Below are positions 23,163 to 35,100 of a DNA stretch of 64,000 nucleotides, one piece after another. A model generated the notes under the pieces. The model made no database searches and had not been told where the DNA came from. It worked only from the letters and a program-made list of their open reading frames with translations. Within the stretch, counting starts at the first letter, position 1. Every line of letters begins with the position of its first letter. The stretch comes from Cheiracanthium punctorium (lineage: Eukaryota > Arthropoda > Arachnida > Araneae > Cheiracanthiidae). The stretch spans positions 372,001 to 436,000 of the forward strand of contig JAWZYV010013556.1 in the NCBI GenBank assembly GCA_038373885.1. Direction: 5' to 3'. The position numbers and the translations under genes are program-made.

Positions 23163-26100
23163 CTAAAGAGAAAAGTAGCTAAGATATTATAGTAAAGATA
23201 TTAAGCATTGTATTGTGTATTAAGGCAAACCTTCAAGAGGGGTGGCTGCCTTGAGAGGAGGAATTTTTAAAGGGGTTCTAACGCATATTCACGTTACATC
23301 TGGAGAAAACCGCCCAAACTTCCCCACCGTTACATCGACATACGCGGGGTATGCCAGAACCCCGGACCTTCACACTTCAGCCATCTACAGTGTTCACTGT
23401 CTTAAGCCATTTGACGATGGTGGGGCTTCAGGCAACATTTAACATTCTGTGTATGTTCAGGGTGACAATTATTGAGCTATATGAAAAAAAAAAAAAAATA
23501 TCATAAAATTTGAATCGTTGCGAAATTTTGTTAAAACTTGGCGGGCATGTTGTGATATATATTTATATATAAGGGTGTTTATAATTAAACTTTCCCTATG
23601 AACAGTGCTCTATAGCTAAAACTGGCAAAACGGATTGTAACCAAAATTGGTATATTGGCTATACATGATATGTGCTCAAGGAATTTAAAAAAAAAAAGAA
23701 TTAGTTCAAAAAATGTCCACTAAATGGCGTTTTGCATGAAAAAGGGCAAATTAATGATGGAAATGGCTAATTCAAATAATACAAACAATTATAACGTTCA
23801 TTCAATAGTTTTTGGGCATTTATTCAATAATGATGTTATCACTATATGAGCCGATTTCACCATGCAAAGTGCCATCTAGTGGACATTTTTTTAACTAAAC
23901 GTTCTGAAAAAATTCCCTAGAGTGCATGTCGTGTACAGTCCATATGGCAAATCTGGTAGCAATCTGCTCACCGGTTACAGCTGCAGAATGCAGTTTGTAG
24001 GGGGAGTTTAATTATAACCACCCTGTATATATTTCTTGAGCGTTCTCACTCTAACTGCTTTCGTTGTTCATTTTTCAGGTGGAACTGTCGAAATACAGCG
24101 TTTCTTGGCGTACGTAGATCAAGGCCTACGGTTTGAGCAACAATAGCCACATTGAGGCTCAAGAATAAAAAAATTCTTATCCAAGTATAAAACGAATACA
24201 ACCGGTCGAAGTGTTACAACGATCAAAAATTTAATTCGAATGATCAAGAAAACTATTAGTGTTTTCTACATAACAGCCAATTTCTAATTTTTTTCTAACC
24301 GTATACAGGGTGTCCCAAAAAGGAAGTAAGGGGCTATGATTCTTTATATATTAGAGATAAGTGGACAGTGAAAATCCTACTAATACACTGCTCAAAACAA
24401 TTAAAAGGATATTGCGGTTTTAGGTGGATCGTGTGGCTGGGAAACTTTTTAGCTGATTGATACATGGTCGACAGACGTAGTAGGTTATATGAGAATAAAT
24501 TACACACGTTTGGCAGAAAAAAATGCATTTTATTGCGCATTTGTGTAGAAAAGGAAAAAAACACAATTTGTGCATATGAGAAACAAAGAATAAGAAAAGG
24601 TGTTTTCTTCAAAGGAAATCATTTTCAGTAGGGGGTATGGCTATTAATCACGAGTTGGGGTATTCTGTCCCACTCTTCCAGAAGAGCTCTTTCCAGTTCT
24701 TGGAGAGTTTGTGGGGGTGGTTGGCGGCCAGCAACTCGTCTTCCTAGAGCGTCCCAAACGTGCTCTATTGGATTCATGTCTAGAGAACACGCTGGCCATT
24801 TTATTCGTGCGATTCCTTCCTCGAAAAGGAAATCCTCCACCAGGTTAGCACGATGTGGCCTGCAGTTATCGTCCATTAAAATGAAGTCATCTTCGATTGC
24901 TGCAGCGTAAGAGACTACAATAGGTCTGAGGATCTCATCCCTATATCGGCGACCAGTCAGAGGTCCATCTCGAATGATGTAGAGGTCTCTGCACCCGTCA
25001 CTGGAGATGCCACCATACATCAACACTCTACCACCACCAAAGCTTACACTTTCGTGCACGAACGCAGGATTATTCCTACTGCCACGGTCCCTCCAGAGGA
25101 AAATACGCCTATTATCAGGATGAACTGAAAAACGGGACTCGTCAGAAAAAAGAACATTGCTCCATTCATTTCTCCTCAGTTCACATGATGTGTTGCCCAC
25201 TCCCTGCGGTCACGACTATGCCTTGATGTTAGTCTAACACGTACCATCGGTCGGCGAGCATACAGACCTACACCATGGAGCCGGTTTCGGACAGTCGGAA
25301 CCGAGTTGAAACCGTGGTTGAAACGTGTTGAGACCGTGGTGCCAGTAGCCGAGCGAAGGTGTTGTTGGAGAAGAGTAGCGTTCATATTCCGGTGTCTCCG
25401 AGCCGTTAACACTAAATAACGATCTTCATTGGGCGTTTTTGCCCGTCTACGACCTTGCCCTGGTCTTCGGCCTGCACTTCCAGTCGCCAAAAACCGGTTC
25501 CAGATCCTGGAAATCACACTTTGTGACACTCCAATGGCTTGCGCTACTTCGGCTTGAGTTTGGCCCCCTTCTAACCTACCGACAACTCTCCAAGCTTCTG
25601 AATCGGTTAAATGACTTCGCTGAGACATCATACTCATCGAAACAAAGCAGTCACTGAATGCCGATCATCCTTGTCTTCTTTGTCTTTTATTCAGTTGAAA
25701 GTCCAATTTCATTCGCTTCCGCTGAAGCGACGTTTTTGACGTCGAATTCAAAATTAGCATACTCCACAGTTTGAAAATCAGAAAAATTTGCATTTGTGAT
25801 TCTCTTCTTCCATTTTCGGCATAAAAAAAAATTCGCTTATATCTTTATTTTATATAAAACTTACAATATCCTTTAATTGTTTTGAGCAGTGTATTATAAA
25901 TGTCAATGTTTGTATGTATGTTTACTACTCTTTCACACTGAAACGGTTTAGACCGGATATGGATGAAATTTTGAATAAAGACAGTTCAAGTCCTGGATTA
26001 ACATATAGGCTACTTTTTATCGTAAGAAAACACACTGTTCCTATACTATACACAAAAACTATCTTTTATTTAAAAGAAAAAGAGAGAGAGACAGAATACA

Positions 26101-29100
26101 ATTCAGTTTTTATTTTACAGGGCAGTCTACAGACGGCACAAATTCATAGAATACACAGTTTTTAATAAATAAATTCATTATATCGTCTGCTATGCCTGGA
26201 TCCAAGAATACACCTGAATAAGTTTTCCCTTCTGACGTGGATTTATAAGCGGCTTCGGGCCAAGCACACAAATCCGAAATACATGTTACACAAACATACA
26301 AATTAAAAATAAGTTTTTGAAATTTTCATTCAGTTCATGAATTGTGCATTTTTCTGCGTATCTTTCTCCCCCATTTTATTTCTATTGTGTTACATTCAGA
26401 AAAAGGATATTAGAAATATCAGTTTTAATTTTGTTTAGTCACACTCATGAATAATGATACATTTTCCAACTTAATGGAATCACGAAAGAAAATAGTGAAG
26501 ACGCATGGATTATAATACGCTTTTAATATATAGCACTTTAGTGCGTATTTAAAATCTGAAAGTGTTTCAGATTTTCTTACTTTTCTTCCTTTCCGTTTTT
26601 TCATAACGGGCAATATAGCTAGGAGCTCTTCAGAATTAATATAGGTCAAAACGATTTGTACCTTTTTGTAGGTTTTTATCAGTAAACCCTTTTATTTTTG
26701 TAACCAGGGACGGCCCGACACGGTTAGCAAGGTGAGCATCGCATCGGGGCACCGGCTTCGAAGGGGCGTCATGTCGAACTCAAAAACTAAGTAGAGCATA
26801 AAAGGGGGCGTCTTTTTTTTACGTTAGCAGGGGGACTTACCCTACGGCGCCCCTGTTTGTAACCATCTTAATTTTAAATTTCATTCAGAATCTGAGAGAT
26901 TTCAGTGCCATGGAAGCCGCTGAGAAACAGGATTCTCTCTGAACAACATTTATTAAGATGGCGAACCAAGTGGTCGCCGGAGACGGCTAGTTGAAAATAT
27001 GTTCAAAGTAAGGTCGGAAAATTGTTAAGAAAAAATTCCTCTCGTTGTAAAAAGTGTAACAAAACGTGGTTTTACGTTGTAAAAAGTGTAACAAAACGTG
27101 TTTTTACGTTGTAAAAAGTGTAACAAAAAGTTACACTTTTTAAATTTGTATACGACTCCCGTACAAAAAAATTCCCAATTAGTAAAGTGTGCCCCATACA
27201 CTAATTAGGCGACATACAAAATATGAGCCTTTCATCCTACAACGTCATCTTTAAAGAAAGATGATCGGGGACTATACATGTTTTTGAAGATAAACGTTTA
27301 TTTCTAGAGAAGAAAAAATTATTTTCTTTCGCAATTTCTGTACGATCCCTGAAATGCTATCACTCGACATGATTTTTTTCCCTTCGAGAGCCATTGAAAA
27401 GTGGTTTAACTCAGCGATATATATATTTACATATCTCTGACATTTTTTAATGTATAATTCTCAAATTTTGCATGTCACCTCATGGGTGTATGGGACACAA
27501 TTTGCTCACTGGTAATTGTTTTGTACGGGGACCGTATACAAATTTAAAAATCGTAACATTTTGAAAATTGAACGAGAGGAATTTTTTCTTAACGAGTCTC
27601 ATTTCCGACCTTATTTTTAACATTTTTTTCAATTTACACTGCCCACTTATCTCTAATAGGCAAAGAATTATAAGCCCGATACCACCTTTTCGGGACACGC
27701 TGTATGTATTCATTCCTATTGTCATTTCCAACAACAAATTAGACGATTTTTGGGAGCTGGACGATCGTCTTACGTGCATATATTAATTAAAAATGAAAAA
27801 TCATTGAACTTTCTTACTTGGGTGCTACTGTAGCCAGGACAAGACCACCCGGCTTCGCTCTCAGTGACTTCGGGGATTAGATTTCCTATCAGGGAACTTA
27901 TGTTTAATACTGCTGCTCGGTTGATGCTCATCTCGTTTAAACGTCTAGTAGACGAGTAGGAGGGTCTAGAGAAGATGACGCCATGATTAGCAGATGCTCT
28001 CGCAAGAAGTGGGAGAAGATTCTGTGGAATACACAAAAGAGTGGAGAGAATGTATTTATAGCGGAGATTTTTAGAATTCAAATTGTGTAACACATTCATA
28101 TTCGAAGATGTTTTGTTTGGACAGACGTTACTGCCCAAATAATGATAAGGTTACTTTTTTGGTTAAGACGAAAGTACAGAGGGGGGGGGGATAGGGGTTC
28201 AGTCTGAGGGGACATGCTTCGGAAGTCGTGCGATAGGCAAGAACCTTAGACCTGCCCATTTCAACCAGCAAATTAAATGATGTCCCTAAAGCGTTTTATT
28301 CAATATCCACGAACATAATATTATCTGAGAGCATTCTTTAGTGCTCCTGGGTAATCGTTTTCGATTTATTATATTTCAAATAAGAAAAGTCCGTGAAATG
28401 CATTCTGTTGTGTTGAATTTTATTACATATATTGCATATTTAAGAACATATAGTTACGCTGATCACAGACTCTCTGATCGAGTCAGGGAAACGATCGAGG
28501 CCTTCAGTTGGGAAATACTAACGTATGCGGCTTATTCTCCAGACTTAGCTCCGTCCGATTATCATCTATTCGCATCACTGGGACACGCTCTCGCTGAAGA
28601 ACTTCAATGCGTATGAAAATGTACGAAAATGGTTCGATACCTGCTTCGCTTCTCAAAAGAAGAACTGTTTTTTTTTTTGGCATGGCATTTATAAACTGCC
28701 GGAGAGGTGGAGGAAATGTATAAATAGCAATGGAGAGTATTTTGAATAAAATATATTTTATCATTTTCAAACAACAGACGCATAATTTTTACAAAAGAAA
28801 TCCGGTCTCATACTTCTACACCTGGTACATTATAATTTATGTAAATTAGTAGAATAAGATTTTAAATTAATAAAATGAATGACAAATTAAGGAAATTATG
28901 AGTAAAAACTGTATACGTCAGTACGTATAATTTAACTGCACAATCTATCATAGTATGGAAGTCGACGCGAAGAATAGTCCTGGATAAAATCCTAAAATTT
29001 GTTGAAAAGGAAATCTTGTAAGGAAAATTGCTGAGAGTCGTGCTCAACAAAAATTAACTGGTAGATAACTTGACAAAGATGTGCGGACCGAGTTTGTCTA

Positions 29101-32100
29101 TTGCACTTTTAAAAGTGGCGTCTTAAGCGGAATGGTTGAAAAAGTAGCCACGCAATAAGCGGAGAACGATATGTTAAAGGCGTATTAAAAAGGTCTAAAC
29201 TTCTGAAAAATGATGTAATATGCGGAGTGACGTCTTATCCAAGTGACTTACTAACAACTTTTGACTGCGTATTACTTTTCTTTCCTTTGAAATCATACGA
29301 AGTATTTTAATTTTAAATCTTTACAGCCTAGACATCAGAAATGTAACATAAACACACAAACTTCATATAGTATTTTTATCGAGAGTATTTAATGAATTTC
29401 AGATGAAATTCCTTTTTTGCTCAAAACAAAACAATGACTTTATAAGGTAAAGTTAACTTTATAGGTTAAGTTCAACTACTTTGATATCATTAACAGTAAA
29501 CTCTTTTGTACGCCTTTGTAAATGACATACAGGGTGTCCCAAAAAGGTGGTAGCGGGCTTTTTTTTTTTTCTTATCTATTGGAGAAAAGTGGGCAGTGTA
29601 AATTGAAAAAATGTTCAAAATAAGGTCGGAAATATGACTCCGTTAAGAAACAAATTCCTCTCGTCAATTTTTTAAAAGCTACACTTTTTAAATTTGTATA
29701 CAGCCCCCTTAAAAAACAATTCCCAATGAGTAAAATGTGCCTCATACACTCATGAGGTGACATACAAAATTTGAGAATTATATCTTAAATGTACCAGATA
29801 TATGAAGATAAAGATAATGCTGTCTTAAACCACTTTTCCATGGCTCTCGTAGGGAAAAAATCACGTCGTAGGATCGCATTTCAGGGGTCGCACAGAAATT
29901 ACGAAACATTTTTTTTTTCGCAAGCAATAAGCGTTAAAATTCAAAATTATGTATAGTCGCCGATCACCTTTCTTTAAAGATATCTCTGCGACGTTGTATG
30001 ATGAAAGACTGAAATTTGATACATTCCCTCATGAGTGTATGGGGCACATTTTACTAAATGGCAATTTTCTTGTACGGGGGGGTTCGTATACAAATTTAAA
30101 AAGTGTAACTTTTTGTAAATGAACAAGAGAAGGTTTTTTTTAACGGAGTTTTATTTCCGACCTTGTCTTGAACATTTTTTTTTTCAATTTACACTGCCCA
30201 CTTATTCTTAATAGATAAAGAATTAAAACCCATTACCACCTTTTTGGGATACCCTGTATAAATACGATGCTCGTACTATTAAAATAAGAACCATGCTGCA
30301 GTAGTGAAATCAAAATATATTATATACTGTTGAAGTGACAGACAGACCGACATATAGACAGTCAATATGAAATCGTAAACACTTTTCAAATGCGGGCTCA
30401 GTTGCACATACATACACTCAACAAACCTAGCGTGTATAACTAGTACATTGCATGACGCTGCAGGTTTATAAACTTAAAATTCACTGAAAACAAACTGAAA
30501 ACCCCTCTCACATATTTTTCTTGGAGGGGGGGGGGACACCGGTTTTTAATTTTAACTCACTATAAACATCCTGAAAGACAGGGAAAATTAAGTTTATTTT
30601 TATTGAGCAAGTTGATGCAATTGCGAAGGTCAAGCCATCGAAAAATAAAGTAATTGCGTTCTAACCTGGGTAACCAGAACTGGTCCAACTGTATTTATTT
30701 TAAAGTGATAGAGAAGATTTTCTTCCGTTATTTCAGGAAAGTGTTGCTCTTTACAGATTCCAGTGTTGCTGATGAGTAGGGTAAGTCCTCTCCCCCGTAC
30801 CGCTCTTTCTACTTTTCTTCGAGCAGCTTCGACTTCTCTTTGGGTGAAATCTGCATAGCGTGAAAATGCAGAAAGTGAATCCTTGTAGATTGTTCTAAGA
30901 TGTAAAATAAATCAGAAATACAATAACCAGCAAAATCGCAGCTGCTGGGAAACGAACGATTTCATATCGGACTTACGAATCCAAAAAGGAGAGAATGGAA
31001 ATATTACAACAACAAAAAATCGTATCAAAGACAACATGAGTCGATATGTCAGCTTAGGCAAGAGCAAAGAGATTTCTTAACGGACTAGAATTTCCCATCG
31101 AAAATGCATCAAATTTGCTCCCTAGGTACCAAGAGTTATGGCAAACTGATACTGTATCTTGTAATACAGGTATCCCATAATGATCTGACAAGCTTTAAAG
31201 GGAAGTAAAGCACATAATAAGGATTCCGAACCACATAGCAATGTGAGATCGGAAGCTGTTAATAATGACCTTGGAACAAATGCTGATATAAGAATTAAAA
31301 TTTCCGACCCTTGGAAAACCAATGTATTTTCCACAGAAAACACGGGAATGAAATTGAAAGTATAACGGCCGTATTCACCAAGTACTGGACACCCGTGTTA
31401 AACCACCAAAATGAGAATCAGATGTCGAAGAGATGTATACAGGTTGAATCTAAACTCTTGGGCAAAACTTTAAGGGATGATAGGGCAAATAATAAGGAAT
31501 CAGAATCACATAGCATTGTGGGATCGGCAACGTCTTCTTCGTTTAGCTGTTAATAATCTCTTCGGAAAATGTATTTATCTCCGAAAACAGAAGACTATAA
31601 TTGATAGTTTAAAAGTACTATTTTATTTCATGGATGAAATTTCTGGAGACGAGCCTATTGTTTATGAAACTTGGTTAAGAAATTAGACGAACACTTCAAT
31701 ACTTTTCCCAAAGTGATTATTACCGGGTAAGCTAAAACTGCATTTTTGACCCCAGATTGCTGTGATTACGATTCCTTATTGTGTGCTCTATCACCCCTTA
31801 AAGTTTTGCCCAAGAGTTTAGATTCACCCTGTATTTGATGTCTGTTAACGTCTGAAGGGGTCAACACGGGTGTCAAGTATTTGCTGAATACGGCCGCATA
31901 ACTACTATTTCTTTTCATTGATTTAAATTTTGAGACAAGCCCATTGTTTATGAAATTTAGTTAAGAAATTAGACGAAAACGTCAACACTCTCTCCAAAGT
32001 TTTTATTAACAGGTAAAAAAAACGGTTTTTTGACCCCGCATAGCTTTGTGATTCTAATTCCTTTTTATGTGTCCTACCACCCCTTAAAGTTTCTCCCAGT

Positions 32101-35100
32101 CATTATGAGACACCTTATATACCTAATCAATATCATTTAAATTTTCTAATGAGAAAAAAAAATTTTCAGCTATTTCTTGTAAAATTAAATTTCGTACGAA
32201 GACAGTGAGCGAGTTGTGAATTTGCTTTTTATAACTTCCTTGTACGGAGTATAAGGAAGTAATGTGATGCCGAAAAATTTAAGGCGGCAAATTTCGACGA
32301 AAAACCCGATTTTGACTACCTATTAGACGTAGCATGTTAAAACTTTATATTTAGGATTGTTGTAACATCTAGTTGTGCACCTCCACTTTCGGTCTCATTC
32401 GACTGCAGACTTTACTACAGGGCCGACCAAACTATTCTAAATACATCGCGCTCTAGAGGTCGAAATCAATTAAACTCGAATATATCAAAAGCTAGCAGAC
32501 ATAGAATGTTGAAACTTTATATTTAGGATTATTGTAACATCTAGATATGCACCTCCCCTTTCGGTCTCATTCGACTCGATAGTTTATCTACAGGGCCGCC
32601 CAAAAGATTCTAAATACATTACCGCTCTATGCGCCGAAATTCATTAAAGCGTATTTTAGAGGTATTAGGCTGTTTCAAAGGACTCAAATGATACATACTG
32701 TCAGGGGTTACAAAATGAATTTCGCTATCAAAAAAGTGTCTTTATCATTTATAGTTCTGTTACAGGAACACTCGAAAGATTTCCAACACATTACGGTCAA
32801 TGGCCATTTTAGGGACATTCATCCATTTCAATCACAATACCGTTCTACCATATAGCTAGGTAATACTCCGACCACGGTCACGTGCTTCCCTCAAGAATTA
32901 CGCCACTTGAATCTCAAAAACTATTAGTTGTAGAATGTTGAAATTTCATATAAAAATTTTTTTGTAACATTTAATTGTGCATCTAGAAGTTGGGTTCCAA
33001 TCTACCCGATAGTTTATTTACAGGACGAGCTAAAAAAAATTTAATACATTAATGTCTATGGACATTGAAGTAAAATGGGGTGGTGTTTACTTATTTTGGC
33101 CTTAAGTAATTTTAGAGCTGAACTATTAATTTAGGTAGGTTACATAAGTTAAATTTTTCTTTATCGTAAGTGGTAGTACAAATCCGAAATAATCCCAAAA
33201 TCCTACCTTTCCGGAAAAATCCTCAACCAACAACTCCAAAAATAAAATAAAATTTTCCTATTTTAAGGTTCCTGAAACAAAATATAATTACCGGCTCAAT
33301 AAAAGAGACAGATTTTAAAAGATTTTCTTTAATTATTATTACTTAACTTCCAAACATACAATTTCTTATACAATTTACTCGTACTATTTGTTATCTTCCA
33401 TTTCTTTACACATTCATAAATTATAACTGTGACATCATTTGTTTTTTTTTAATATTCAATAATATTAACATTAAATATAGATATCGCGGTGAGAACGGGG
33501 AGATATAGTGCGGCCTAAAATTAAATATAAATCAATACAAGGTTCTTTTACCTTCTTTGATGATGCACAGGTTGGGCATTTTTTATGCTTGATGGCACGT
33601 TGACGTCTAGGCTGGGCGACACACATCAATATTTTAGCAGTCGATGCTTTCCGCACCGATTCATCTCTATCGGCAGTCGTTAGCTGGACTCCACGGCGAT
33701 CCCTCCAAGGACCTCGGCCGCAAATATTTAACTTTCAGTAAAAGATGCGATGCACTTAGATTTTTTTTACATCCATCTTTTTTTAGCACACTCTCTCAAC
33801 AACAATCATCTCTTAGTCCGGCCTCTCTGGACTTGTCTCACTCTCGACACTCTTCTGACCACCTCTCAGACTCTCCTGGGCATCCTCTCCGTTTCTTCTT
33901 TTCTTTTTCCGCCAAACCAATCCGGTAGTCATTTTGTTCACGCCCCCTTTAGGTGCATAATTTTTTGTTTCTCCATTTCTGTGATTGGTTCTCTTTCCTT
34001 ATTTTATACCGCCTCCTTACCTACGCCTTCCTGCGAAATATTGGCCATCAGCATCTGCCCACTATAAATTTCTCTAATTTATTATGGGGTAATTTTGACT
34101 GTCTCCTGGTGACATATCTGGCACCACTATGTCTGAATATTGTAAATCAGCTACCCATTATAAATTTATTTAATTTATTATGGGACAATCACGGCTGTCC
34201 TTTGTTGACAACTTCTGGCACCGCTCTGTCTGAGTATTGTAAATCTTCTTCATGTGTGGGCTCTCTTTTGCACTACAGACATCTTTAATATATTACATGT
34301 GTAGACAGTCAATGTTTGGTCCATGCTCAAAGTATCACCATTTGTCGTCGGCCTTTGGCGAGTTTTGCCGAAATATCGCCAAATTTGGCGATAGTCAGTC
34401 ATTGTTTGGTCCATGCCCAAAATCTCGCCATGTGTCGTCGATCTTGGGGAGTTTTGCCAAAATATCGCCAAATTTGGCGCCAAAAATTATTTCGTATTTT
34501 GAATAAATCTAAAACTTTTACCTGTAGAATTTTGAAATTTTGTATTTAAAACTATTGTAACATCTAACTATGCATCTCTTTTTTGATTGCAATCGACTGG
34601 GTAATTTATTTAGAGGGTCAGCCAAATGACTTAAAATTTTTTCCATGCCGACTGCACGTACGTATGTACATATGTATGTAACTCGCATATCTCAAAAACT
34701 ATTGGTCGTAGAATCTTGAAACTTCACATTTAGGACTGTTGAAACATGTAGTTGCTCACTACCCTTTTTCGTCCTAATCGACTGCATAGTTTATCTACAT
34801 AGCCTCCCACAAGTTTCTAAATACATTACGCTCTATGGTCAGAAATTCATTTAAGGGTATTTTAGAGGTATTAGACTATTTCAAACGACTCAGAAGTGAT
34901 ATATGTTGTTAAGAATTACAAAATGAATTTATCCAGCGATAATAACGTCTTTATTATTCATACTTCTGCAACAGGATCACTCAAAAGATTTCCGGCGCAT
35001 TATGGTCAAGGCCAGTTTTAGGGACATTCATCCCTTTCAGGCATAATACCGTCTTACCACATAGTTAAGTCATCATCCGACCACGGTCACTTACCTCCCA

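Noticed and set aside
24625..25200. C-terminal Tc1 frame as a separate gene starting at Met 25200
   Set aside because: The N-terminal frame is collinear and overlaps by a few codons. A single-base deletion explains the break.
30666..30894. Alternative gene A exon 3 start at 30894 after tttacatcttag
   Set aside because: It would need a phase-2 donor, but exon 2 ends in phase 1. The acceptor before 30850 restores Met-Asp exactly.
33644..34288. Overlapping plus-strand open frames
   Set aside because: They fall inside the solo LTR and show no protein domain.
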